Shown: one piece after another, positions 18,264 to 26,411 of the stretch
How positions within the stretch are numbered: position 1 is the stretch's first letter
How the letters are laid out: each line of letters begins with the position of its first letter
Assembly (NCBI GenBank): GCA_023133295.1
Contig: JAGLWT010000148.1
Span: 1-59,607 of the forward strand
Source of the DNA: a bacterium
GTDB lineage: Bacteria; AUK180
Length of the DNA: 59,607 nucleotides
Reading direction: 5' to 3'
The notes under the pieces: model-generated
Seen by the model: the letters and a program-made list of their open reading frames with translations, nothing else
What the model was told of the DNA's origin: nothing
Databases searched by the model: none
Made by a program: the position numbers and the translations under genes

Positions 18264-20213
18264 ATGGACAAAGACGGCAATCTTCATTATTCATACTATT
18301 ACGATTATCGCACTGAACATGAAAGATACAGTGAAGATGAAAATTGGACAGGGCCTACACACAATATATCACACCTTAGGGGAAATATGGATGGAGATTC
18401 ATATGGCGAATATGATAATGTCAATTTTGCCCGGGGAGTGTCGGGAGAACTTTTTCTTTCCGTGTACGATAACCGTATTTTAAAGATAGTTTGCGCAAAC
18501 GGCCCTGAACCCGTAGAACTAAGTAGATCCGAATTTCCTGTCTATAACAAGGTTACCGGAGTCATGGACAGAAGCGATATCTTTCATATGTTCCTTGGCT
18601 CTTATGACGGAAGTATAATTGAGCACAGCATTGATCTGAATAGTTACACACTGAATAAGACCCAGACCATTTCAACGGGTTTCAATACTCTTATGGGCTT
18701 TTGCAGTTCTGTTTCCGCAAGCGGAGATATCTATCTGGGATACCTTGATAATTACAGCGATATCTACATCTACAGAATACCGGCGGAGGAAAAGGAATTG
18801 ATCGGAAAACTGGAATTCTACACTTTAGATGATATCCTTGTTGATCCTACAGAATATCTCCCCGAAAAAGGGGATACATTCAAGGTGAAGTATATACTTG
18901 AATATGATGATGGAAGTGAGTTTACGGGATACAATGAGAAGAAGACGGTGAAATTTTCTCTTGAAGGAACTAAATCCGGTGAAATGCCGCTTGAATTTGT
19001 CTGGTACGATGATTCCACAGAAATGAAATCAGTGCCGCTTGAAGCCGGATCAAATGAAATAGAATGTCCTTTTCATCTCAATAGTACAAGTTACTTCGGC
19101 GTAGCGGGCGTGAGCGCCGCAGTTTATCCTAACGAGACGGATCCTGAAAAATCTTCCGAAGCAACCGCTGAAACAAGAAAGGAACTGCCGGAAGATATTG
19201 ATAACGACAATATGGCGGATAGGTGGGAAAGGGAGTATCTGGAATTCTATGACTATACAGACATCGAACAATTCAAACCGGAAGATGATATTGAGAAGAA
19301 CGATAAGATAGGAGCAATTGGAGACGGCTTAACGAACCTTTCCGAATATATGGGGTATTGGTTAGATGGAACTGATTATCGGTTGGAACCTGATGAATTG
19401 GAGATATTATATAAAGAAACGATGCCGTTTCCACTGACATCAAAGAACTATTGTGAAGAAGAATTATCCCTTAAAGTAATTGAGATACCAGGGAGCTCAC
19501 TTTTTAAACTCAATGACCGGATATCAGCTAAGAAAACTATTTGGCCGCAAAGGGAAGATGTACGTACAGTCATTAATGACGATGGAATACTTACCGATTC
19601 CTATGGTGACCAGGATGGCACAACAAAAGGATATATGTACCCTTCCAATGTCGGGACCGGTGGTGGTAAATTCATTATTTATCTAGGAACTCTGAATAAT
19701 TTCTTGGGCGGAAAAGAGGAGCTTGAAAACCAATTTCAACAGAAGAATCTAGTCTATAAGAATTGGGTCCACGAGAGTTTTGGAAGTAAGCAAATAAAAA
19801 CATTTAGGGTTACTTACTACTGCTATATAAAAGATTCTACGGTAAATAAATTACTCGAGTATTGGGCAAATGTTGACTTCTCTGGAAAGGATATTGATGG
19901 CGATGGTAAACTTGGCTGGGTGAATATTATGGATATACTTGACAACAGCAATCGTCAAAGTGATGACCTTATATTTGGGCACGATACAAATTGGTTTATT
20001 AATAGAACTTTTTTACATGAATTAGGACATTTATTTGGCTTAGGCCATTTTATTAAGGATTCAGGTGGTAAAATATTAGAGGAATATGCAGTTATTTCCC
20101 TAAACCCACTATCAAAACCATCTGTTATGTTCCACGGGCTTTGCGGTCATCCATCTATTGATAAATTGCGGTATTCTGAAGATGAAAGGAAAAATATTAT
20201 TTTGAAGAATTAA
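18264..20213 (+). CDS. Metzincin-like zinc protease lacking its N-terminal half, cassette 2
   Basis: A shortened relative of the protease at 12740: its first residue corresponds to about residue 493 of that protein, so the signal peptide and most of the propeller region are missing. It keeps a strand repeat region, one Y-PE-x-GD domain (~195-310), the aspartate-rich loop DIDNDNMADRWE and a clear GDGLTNLSEY loop. The catalytic end has HELGHLFGLGH at 585-595 and a later Met-turn candidate PSVMFHG. Its catalytic domain is clearly different from those of cassettes 1 and 3. Without a signal peptide it is unclear how it would be exported; it may be a decaying or cytoplasmic copy. The frame is intact. 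Confidence 0.75.
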   Translation: MDKDGNLHYSYYYDYRTEHERYSEDENWTGPTHNISHLRGNMDGDSYGEYDNVNFARGVSGELFLSVYDNRILKIVCANGPEPVELSRSEFPVYNKVTGVMDRSDIFHMFLGSYDGSIIEHSIDLNSYTLNKTQTISTGFNTLMGFCSSVSASGDIYLGYLDNYSDIYIYRIPAEEKELIGKLEFYTLDDILVDPTEYLPEKGDTFKVKYILEYDDGSEFTGYNEKKTVKFSLEGTKSGEMPLEFVWYDDSTEMKSVPLEAGSNEIECPFHLNSTSYFGVAGVSAAVYPNETDPEKSSEATAETRKELPEDIDNDNMADRWEREYLEFYDYTDIEQFKPEDDIEKNDKIGAIGDGLTNLSEYMGYWLDGTDYRLEPDELEILYKETMPFPLTSKNYCEEELSLKVIEIPGSSLFKLNDRISAKKTIWPQREDVRTVINDDGILTDSYGDQDGTTKGYMYPSNVGTGGGKFIIYLGTLNNFLGGKEELENQFQQKNLVYKNWVHESFGSKQIKTFRVTYYCYIKDSTVNKLLEYWANVDFSGKDIDGDGKLGWVNIMDILDNSNRQSDDLIFGHDTNWFINRTFLHELGHLFGLGHFIKDSGGKILEEYAVISLNPLSKPSVMFHGLCGHPSIDKLRYSEDERKNIILKN

Positions 20214-20226
20214 AGGAGCGTTAAAC

Positions 20227-21129
20227 ATGAAGATATTAAAAAGTATTATTACGGGTTTTGCCTTGCTTGTACTGACTTCGTCAATGTGTTCTAATAATAG
20301 ACCCGAAACTGATGCGTATTATTACGGAAGTTTTGATGATATATTTATTACGATTGTTTCGGAAAGGATTGTGTATAACTCACCTGATGAGTGTATTATC
20401 AACTTTACTTTTAAAAACATTGGGAAAAGACACATTGCATACTACGGAACCTCCCCTTTCCATGAATTATATTTAAGCTTTTCGGGTGATCATTCAGAGG
20501 ATATTCGTAGAATTTATCAACAGGGATTTTCTGGTGTTTCTGGCAGTATGGGAAGTTATATTAAACCCGGAGGAGTAGAATTCTCGAAATTTGACCTTGC
20601 TGAGGTAACTAATCTAAAAGAATTCTTAAAACCATCAATAATAAGGGTTAATTCTGAATATAGAATTGATAAACAAGGTCCCAATTTTTCAGAACCCTTA
20701 GGTTGGAAATCAGGAAACTCATTCCGCCTATTTATAAACATGGAATCTGAACTCGTCAACAGTTCTCTTATCGTCGAACCTCACAAATGGAATACTGCAT
20801 GGGAGAAGGAGCAAAGCGATGCGGGTGTATTCACCGTATTCCTTGGAAATATCGATGGTTACTCCGTCAAAGATATAAAGCAGGATACAGTGTTATTCAA
20901 CGGGACTTTGAAGCCGGTGAATATTAAGATCACAGGCAGTCACAAAGATATGAAGGGAAAAGTCATGATGCTCAAATTCAAAAAGAAAGAAGGGATGGAA
21001 TATCTTGGCATCAAGGAGCCGGGAGATATAAAAAAAATAAATATTTCGGGGCAGTTGAACGATGATAAATGGTTCCATGCAGAGGCTGAAGTTGAGATCG
21101 AAGGCGCAAAGGAAAAGGGAAGTCAATGA
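20227..21129 (+). CDS. Secreted protease partner protein, cassette 2
   Basis: A signal peptide ends near a cysteine at residue 21 (LTSSMC), so it may be a lipoprotein, though the lipobox is imperfect. The N-terminal domain (~30-175) differs strongly from the partners of cassettes 1 and 3 but keeps a beta-strand pattern (DECIINFTFKNIG). From about residue 180 (LFINMESELVN, EPHKWNTAWEKEQ) to the end it is nearly identical to the other partners. AAAGGAG precedes the ATG; its stop overlaps the next start. Function unknown. Confidence 0.75.
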   Translation: MKILKSIITGFALLVLTSSMCSNNRPETDAYYYGSFDDIFITIVSERIVYNSPDECIINFTFKNIGKRHIAYYGTSPFHELYLSFSGDHSEDIRRIYQQGFSGVSGSMGSYIKPGGVEFSKFDLAEVTNLKEFLKPSIIRVNSEYRIDKQGPNFSEPLGWKSGNSFRLFINMESELVNSSLIVEPHKWNTAWEKEQSDAGVFTVFLGNIDGYSVKDIKQDTVLFNGTLKPVNIKITGSHKDMKGKVMMLKFKKKEGMEYLGIKEPGDIKKINISGQLNDDKWFHAEAEVEIEGAKEKGSQ

Positions 21130-21950
21130 AAAGGATAACGGTACTTTTTCTAATTGTCCTTGGTATGATGACATTCTCAGCCAACTTCAATCTGGCCGTA
21201 TATGAAAGGTCCGATTTTGAATTTTCTGTTTACCTTGAGAACCTTGATTCGGATATTGATATTCGATTTGCACATGTACCTGACTATATCAGCGATCTCC
21301 GGTATGAAAGAACCGATAATATGCTGCTGTTTCACTTTTCCACGGGGATTTCAGTAGAGACCGGAGCGATCGAAGCAATAATTGACAAGGAAGACGGTTC
21401 AAGCAAGATCTTTGTCCTGTATCTTCAGAAGACTACCAAATTCGAGATAACTTCGCTTTCATATGAGAACGGATCGGTGAATGTTTCGTGGAACAGTGTT
21501 CCCTGTGCAGAGTATTATGAGGTGGAAAAACTTGAAAATGACTCCTTTACTGTTATATCTTCACAACTTTACAACACCAGTTTCAAGGATGAGAATATAG
21601 AATACGGCAGAAGATACACATATCAGGTGAGAGCCAAAACGGATGACGGCTATATTTACACGGAGCAAAAGGCGATTGAGATCCCGGCATATTCTGAAGA
21701 TCTTATTAAAACATACCCCAATCCCGCAAGGGACAAGATCACCTTCTCGGAGCTTCCTGAAAACGGCAAAGTTAATATCTTTAGCCTTTCTGGCGAACTT
21801 CTGAAGACAATACAAATTGAAAACCCTTCGGAAGAATGGAGGCTTGATAATAGTTCTGGAATATTTGTATCATCCGGTATTTACCTATATGTCATTGTTG
21901 ACAGCGGTGGAAAGCCAGTGAAAAAGGGAAAGATTGCAGTTTTAAGATAA
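21126..21950 (+). CDS. Small exported FN3 protein with T9SS type A sorting domain, cassette 2
   Basis: A near-copy of 17366-18190 of equal length (274 residues): signal peptide with FSA cleavage, N-terminal beta domain, FN3 domain, and T9SS type A sorting domain starting TYPNPARDK at about residue 196 and ending KKGKIAVLR. Differences cluster in a few positions (for example VPCAEYYEVEK in the FN3 domain and NPSEEWRLDNSSG in the sorting domain). Coupled to the partner gene by ATGA. The copy number and conservation suggest selection or recent gene conversion. Confidence 0.87.
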   Translation: MKRITVLFLIVLGMMTFSANFNLAVYERSDFEFSVYLENLDSDIDIRFAHVPDYISDLRYERTDNMLLFHFSTGISVETGAIEAIIDKEDGSSKIFVLYLQKTTKFEITSLSYENGSVNVSWNSVPCAEYYEVEKLENDSFTVISSQLYNTSFKDENIEYGRRYTYQVRAKTDDGYIYTEQKAIEIPAYSEDLIKTYPNPARDKITFSELPENGKVNIFSLSGELLKTIQIENPSEEWRLDNSSGIFVSSGIYLYVIVDSGGKPVKKGKIAVLR

Positions 21951-21972
21951 TATTTGCAAATACTGATAATTT

Positions 21973-22001
21973 TTGACTTTCCATTCCTAAAATATTACAA
22001 T
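21973..22001 (+). promoter_or_regulatory. Promoter of cassette 3 (copy of 18213-18241)
   Basis: TTGACT (21973-21978), 17-base spacer, TACAAT (21996-22001), identical to the cassette 2 promoter apart from one base just downstream of the -10 box. Confidence 0.7.
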
Positions 22002-22023
22002 ACCGCAGACAAGTAGATTAGAT

Positions 22024-23499
22024 ATGGACAAAGACGGCAATCTTCATTATTCATACTATTACGATTATCGCACTGAACATGAAAGATACAGTGAAGATGA
22101 AAATTGGACCAGGCCTACACACAATATATCACACCTTAGGGGGAATATGGATGGAAATTCATATGGCGAATATGATAATGTCAATTTTGCCCGGGGAGTG
22201 TCGGGAGAATTGTACATGTCAGTGTATGATGATCGTATAGCAAAGATCGTTTGCGCGAACGGTACTGAACCTATAGAACTCCTTGGCTCTGAATTCACTG
22301 GTTATGACAAGAACAAAACGGTGAAATTCTCTTTGAGAGGTACCAAAGAAGGTGATGCTCCCTTTGAATTCATCTGGAGCGATGATACTACGGAAGAAAA
22401 ATCGGTGATCCTTGAGGCAGGTGAAAACACCGTGGATTGTCCTGTTAATCTGAAGAGTACCAGTTATTTCGGAGTGGTGGGTGTGACTGCCGGGATTTAT
22501 GACGGACAGGATGATATAGAATCAGATTACGAAGCGGAAAATGAGATGCCCGAGGATACCGACAATGATCTCATGGCGGATTGCTGGGAAAGGGAGTATC
22601 TGGAATTCTATGACTATACAGACATCAAACAATTCAAACCAGAAGATGATATTGAGAATGTCAATGGGATATTACAGCTTGGAGATGATGCAACAAATCT
22701 TGATGAGTATAGAGGTTATCTGGATGAATATGGATTCCGCAGGTTTGGGCCTGATGAAAAGGATGTTCTCATTGAAATTGTAGAATTGGCTAAGCCGTGG
22801 TTGCAGTATTTATCTGAAGATGTGGGTTTGAACATTATAAGATCTAAAGTTGAAGGTTTTGACACATACGGAAATCCAAACAAATGTATGATCACGATAG
22901 ATGATTCATATGATCATAAACCACAGAATTGGTATAATTCAAATATTACGGAAGTTCAAAACGATGGAAATTTTCTGAATGATCTGGAAATAACCGGAGA
23001 TTCTTATTATTCTACAGAACAAGGTTCTTTTGGCACCACATTTAACCGGGATTTTGGAAAAGGCTGGGGAATGATATACATTTTTAAAGAGACCCTTTTA
23101 AATCTGTATGAAAAAAACAGACTTGAAGACCTTTTAGTGATTTTGAATGGGGAAGTAATAGGGAATAAATTTGACAAAGATATTATAATCAGATATAAAA
23201 CAGAAAGTGGTGTATGGAGATTTAAGCCACTCAACCCATATTTACTTTATAAAAATGGAATTGCAATTTCTACCAATCTTAAGTTGAAATACGATGGAGA
23301 TGAAGACGATACAACATATTATGGAAGAAGTTATGATGAATATCTCAATGTTATTTTTCTCCACGAGGCCGGACACATTTTTGGTCTTGAACATTGTGGT
23401 CTAAAAGAAAACTCTGTTATGGGCTCAACTCTATTGAGACCTGCCTATGATTTGAATTATTTAGAAAGCGAGATCAGAAAGATTGATCTGAAAAATTGA
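22024..23499 (+). CDS. Metzincin-like zinc protease, shortened and internally deleted, cassette 3
   Basis: Starts at the same truncation point as the cassette 2 protease, so it also lacks a signal peptide. It is further shortened by an in-frame deletion around 22290-22300, where ELLGSEF joins directly to TGYDKNKTVKFS; this removes about 150 residues relative to 18264. The aspartate-rich loop is DTDNDLMADCWE. The catalytic end, HEAGHIFGLEH at 447-457 with Met-turn NSVMGST, is closely related to that of cassette 1, including the shared ENVNGILQLGDD and KCMITIDDS regions. All zinc ligands are intact, so the catalytic domain itself looks preserved. Confidence 0.75.
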   Translation: MDKDGNLHYSYYYDYRTEHERYSEDENWTRPTHNISHLRGNMDGNSYGEYDNVNFARGVSGELYMSVYDDRIAKIVCANGTEPIELLGSEFTGYDKNKTVKFSLRGTKEGDAPFEFIWSDDTTEEKSVILEAGENTVDCPVNLKSTSYFGVVGVTAGIYDGQDDIESDYEAENEMPEDTDNDLMADCWEREYLEFYDYTDIKQFKPEDDIENVNGILQLGDDATNLDEYRGYLDEYGFRRFGPDEKDVLIEIVELAKPWLQYLSEDVGLNIIRSKVEGFDTYGNPNKCMITIDDSYDHKPQNWYNSNITEVQNDGNFLNDLEITGDSYYSTEQGSFGTTFNRDFGKGWGMIYIFKETLLNLYEKNRLEDLLVILNGEVIGNKFDKDIIIRYKTESGVWRFKPLNPYLLYKNGIAISTNLKLKYDGDEDDTTYYGRSYDEYLNVIFLHEAGHIFGLEHCGLKENSVMGSTLLRPAYDLNYLESEIRKIDLKN

Positions 23500-23509
23500 G
23501 GAGGATTAG

Positions 23510-24436
23510 ATGAAACGAATAATAAACATATGCATTATACTACTTCTTTGTGTGATTATTTCCGGCTCAGGGAAAACTATGGATACAATGGAATATTCTT
23601 ACTCAGAAACGGATATTGATTTGAAGCTATCATTTGATAAAGTCAATTTTACATCATCCGATTACGAGCTTTACATAACTATTTCAGTAGGAAACTTAAC
23701 AGATAGAACTCTTTCAATCTCACCACCCTTAATTGAATACTATGATTCATGTTTCAAACTTAAAGATAATGATACAAATTCTCCACTTAAACATGATTAC
23801 TGGGAGAAGCATGGGAGTTACATTGGGCCCCCAGTGACTTTCGCATACGAGATAGACTCTGGAGGTACAAAGGTATTTAACTTCAATATGGTGCGGGCAT
23901 ATAATATTGAAGAGATTGTGTCCCCTGAAGTATTAGCAATTTCTGGTTATTTCCCAATAATATCTTGCGAAGAAGAAAGTCAAGGAGTTATGGATTGTGG
24001 ACCCTCTGGTGAGAAAGAGTCAAATAAGGTTAGGTTATTTGTTAACATGGAGAACGATCTTGTAAATAATTCAATCATTGTCGAACCTCACAAATGGAAC
24101 ACCGCCTGGGAAAAGGAGCAAAGCGATGCGGGTGTATTCACCGTATTCCTTGGGAATATCGATGGTTACTCTGTTAAGGATATCAAGCAGGATACAGTAT
24201 TGTTCAACGGTACTTTGAAGCCGGTGGATATTAAGATCACAGGCAGTCACAAAGATATGAAGGGAAAAGTCATGATGCTCAAATTCAAAAAGAAAGAAGG
24301 GATGGAATATCTTGGTATCAAAGAGCCGGGAGATATAAAAAAAATAAATATTTCTGGGCAGTTGAACGATGACAAATGGTTCCATGCAGAGGCCGAAGTT
24401 GAGATCGAAGGCGCAAAGAAAAAGGGCAATAAATGA
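23510..24436 (+). CDS. Secreted protease partner protein, cassette 3 (first)
   Basis: Signal peptide (1-20) followed by a variable domain (~25-185) that clearly resembles that of 16422-17369: DIDLKLSFDKVNF, ISPPLIEYYDS and YNIEEI correspond to DIDLNISFDRLKY, INPPLLEYYDI and YNLEDI. The C-terminal ~125 residues are the near-identical EPHKW module. A GAGGAGG site lies just after the protease stop, and the stop codon overlaps the next start. Its similarity to the cassette 1 partner parallels the similarity of the cassette 1 and 3 proteases. Function unknown. Confidence 0.75.
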   Translation: MKRIINICIILLLCVIISGSGKTMDTMEYSYSETDIDLKLSFDKVNFTSSDYELYITISVGNLTDRTLSISPPLIEYYDSCFKLKDNDTNSPLKHDYWEKHGSYIGPPVTFAYEIDSGGTKVFNFNMVRAYNIEEIVSPEVLAISGYFPIISCEEESQGVMDCGPSGEKESNKVRLFVNMENDLVNNSIIVEPHKWNTAWEKEQSDAGVFTVFLGNIDGYSVKDIKQDTVLFNGTLKPVDIKITGSHKDMKGKVMMLKFKKKEGMEYLGIKEPGDIKKINISGQLNDDKWFHAEAEVEIEGAKKKGNK

Positions 24437-25359
24437 AAAAAATAATACTTTTTCTCTTTCTTTGTGTACTTTCTTCGATTGCATTTTCTTCCTATAGAAT
24501 CATCAAGGATGATTTGACTTATCATAGACCTCAACAAGGTGAAATAAGTATTGGAATATTTCCAGTAATGAGGTTCTATGAAATCGGTGAAGAAATTCAG
24601 ATTTTAGGACGAATTGAAAATAAAACAGACAAAGCTTTTTTTATTGAACCTTTAGATGGCGCAATTTTCAATATATACAACGAAAATAATGAAAATATTG
24701 ATGAGAGAGATTTCGGAGATGATATGCCAATCAAAGAGCCCTGTGGGTATTGCATTGACAATGAGGATAGAATTTACGAAGGTCTTCTTGATTTAAGTTG
24801 GTGGTATGATTTTCCCGAACAGTATGTTGGTAAATATGTGATGCAATCATTATTCCCTATTTTCCCAGAAAATATGTTAGAAGGTAGTTTCACTAAATAT
24901 ATACAAAAAGCTCCTTTGGGTTATTTGAAATCCAATACGGTAACCTTTTCAATAATGAGTGAAACTGATTTCTGTTTTGGAGAAGTGACATTTAATCCTC
25001 ACAAATGGAATATGCAGTGGCGCTCATCGGAACCGGAAGGATTGATTAACTGCTGGATAGGCGATATCGAAGGATACAGTGTAAAGGACATTGATACAGA
25101 AGAGATCTATCTGAACGGGTATGTTAGGCCTGTATATGCAAAGGTGGTGAAAAAACACAAAGGATTTGACGGAAAGGTGCTTCACCTGAAATTCAAACAT
25201 AAAGATGTCATCTGGGCAGTTGGAGAGGTGATGTATGACAAGGAAATGCAAGCCCCATGTACCGGAGTGAATATACAGGGTGTTATGACTGACGGGAAGG
25301 TATTCGAGACAGAAACAAAGGTAGAAATACTAAATCCCAAGTTTGGAAGAAGCGAATGA
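24433..25359 (+). CDS. Secreted partner-like protein with a diverged C-terminal module
   Basis: An extra gene found only in cassette 3. After a signal peptide (1-19) comes a beta-rich domain (IGEEIQILGRIENKTDKAF), unlike the other partners. The C-terminal part, from FNPHKWNMQW through GDIEGYSVKDI, LNGYVRPVYAKV and KGFDGKVLHLKFKHKD, is the same module as in the three partners but strongly diverged, so it is an older paralogue rather than a recent copy. It is the best guide to which module residues matter: HKW, GD-E/I-x-GYSVKDI, and GKV-x-x-LKFK. ATGA overlaps on both sides. Confidence 0.7.
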   Translation: MKKIILFLFLCVLSSIAFSSYRIIKDDLTYHRPQQGEISIGIFPVMRFYEIGEEIQILGRIENKTDKAFFIEPLDGAIFNIYNENNENIDERDFGDDMPIKEPCGYCIDNEDRIYEGLLDLSWWYDFPEQYVGKYVMQSLFPIFPENMLEGSFTKYIQKAPLGYLKSNTVTFSIMSETDFCFGEVTFNPHKWNMQWRSSEPEGLINCWIGDIEGYSVKDIDTEEIYLNGYVRPVYAKVVKKHKGFDGKVLHLKFKHKDVIWAVGEVMYDKEMQAPCTGVNIQGVMTDGKVFETETKVEILNPKFGRSE

Positions 25360-26180
25360 AAAGGATAACAGTACTCCTTCTGATTGTCTTTGCCGTGTTG
25401 ACATTCTCCGCCAACTTCAATCTGGCCGTATATGAAAGGTCCGATTTCGAATTCGCTGTATATCTTGAGAATCAAGATTCGGTTATTGATATTCGATTTA
25501 CTCACGTACCTGACTATATCAGCGATCTCCGGTATGAAAGAAACGAAAATCTGTTGTTGTTTCATTTTTCTACCGGAACTTCTGTGGAGAATGGTGCGAT
25601 CGAGGGAATAATAGACAAGGAAGACGGTTCAAGCAAGATCTTTGTCCTGTACCTTCAGAAGACCACTAAATTCGAGATCACTTCCCTTTCATATGAGAAC
25701 GGATCGGTGAATATTTCGTGGAACAGTGTTCCCTGTGCAGAGTATTATGAGGCAGGAAAACTTGAAAATGACTCCTTCAATGTCATATCTTCACAGCTTT
25801 ACAATACCAGTTTCAAGGATGAGAATATAGAATATGGCAGAAGCTACATATATCAGGTGAGAGCCAAAACGGATGACGGCTATATTTATACGGAACCGAA
25901 AACAATTGAGATTCCTGTATACTCGGAAGACCTTATTAAAACATACCCCAATCCCGCAAGGGACAAGATCACCTTCTCGGAACTCCCTGAAAACGGCAAG
26001 GTTAATATCTATAGCCTTTCGGGCGAACTTCTGAAGACCATTGAGATCGACCAGACAACGGAAGAGTGGAATCTAAGGAACGATTCAGAAAAAGAAATCA
26101 CATCAGGGATATACTTGTTCACAATTACTGACAATATGGGAAGGCCTCTTAAAACCGGCAAAGTTGCGGTGGTGAGGTAG
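25356..26180 (+). CDS. Small exported FN3 protein with T9SS type A sorting domain, cassette 3
   Basis: Third near-copy of the 274-residue protein: signal peptide, N-terminal beta domain, FN3 domain (WNSVPCAEYYEAGK), and sorting domain with TYPNPARDKITFSEL and a tail of KTGKVAVVR. It ends the array. The start overlaps the preceding stop (ATGA). Differences from the other copies are scattered, with the last ~25 codons the most changed (FTITDNMGRPLKTG), in a region where T9SS domains tolerate variation. Confidence 0.87.
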   Translation: MKRITVLLLIVFAVLTFSANFNLAVYERSDFEFAVYLENQDSVIDIRFTHVPDYISDLRYERNENLLLFHFSTGTSVENGAIEGIIDKEDGSSKIFVLYLQKTTKFEITSLSYENGSVNISWNSVPCAEYYEAGKLENDSFNVISSQLYNTSFKDENIEYGRSYIYQVRAKTDDGYIYTEPKTIEIPVYSEDLIKTYPNPARDKITFSELPENGKVNIYSLSGELLKTIEIDQTTEEWNLRNDSEKEITSGIYLFTITDNMGRPLKTGKVAVVR

Positions 26181-26374
26181 AACGTACGCAGTAGCTCAGT
26201 GGAACAAAAGAAATAGATTAGAGGGTGATAGGTTTGTAGGTAGAGAAAGATGGATTCTTTGCGATGCTCAGGATAACAGGATACAGTGAAAATGAATAGT
26301 GAATAATGGACAGGTGAAGCAGAGAAATTGACATCTGATTTCCTCACATTACATACCACACTTTGCGCTCAAGT
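26181..26374. other. Intergenic island with heptad repeats
   Basis: No gene is seen. It holds an octad-like GGGTGATA/GGTTTGTA stretch (about 26222), AATAGTG-type heptads near 26295-26310 and the CACTTYA-type heptads CACATTA, CATACCA, CACTTTG at 26345-26365, the same ingredients as the islands at 32.2, 36.1 and 53.4 kb. No terminator hairpin is visible after the cassette array. Confidence 0.6.
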
Positions 26375-26403
26375 TTGTATTTTAACCGTTTTTTTTATAG
26401 AAT
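26375..26403 (+). promoter_or_regulatory. Promoter of the ABC permease gene, near-leaderless
   Basis: TTGTAT (26375-26380), 17-base spacer, TAGAAT (26398-26403). The ATG at 26412 is 8 bases after the -10 box, and no ribosome-binding site lies between them. Confidence 0.6.
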
Positions 26404-26411
26404 ACTCCATA

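Larger units (their letters stand above)
14220..26180 (+). repeat. Three-copy tandem cassette array with mosaic conservation
   Basis: Blocks that are nearly identical in DNA alternate with diverged ones. Protease block: 14240-14440, 18284-18490, 22044-22250. Second protease block: 15113-15560 and 18841-19290, partly 22588-22690. Partner module: 16978-17369, 20738-21129, 24046-24436. Sorting-domain gene: 17366-18190, 21126-21950, 25356-26180. Promoter region: 18183-18263 and 21943-22023. The shared truncation point in copies 2 and 3 means copy 3 arose from copy 2 or its parent, or was converted by it. Confidence 0.85.

Noticed and set aside
23364..23400. Archaemetzincin identity (HExxHxxGxxHC) for the cassette 3 protease
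   Set aside because: The cysteine after the third histidine is present only in this copy and the remaining CxxC pattern of archaemetzincins is missing; the other copies do not share it.
12740..26180. CRISPR-like or phage origin of the repeats
   Set aside because: The repeats are long and coding, with no short spaced direct repeats, cas genes or phage structural genes.
26190..26260. Possible tRNA (GTAGCTCAGTGG resembles a D arm)
   Set aside because: No acceptor stem, anticodon arm or GGTTCGA-type T arm follows in the right place.
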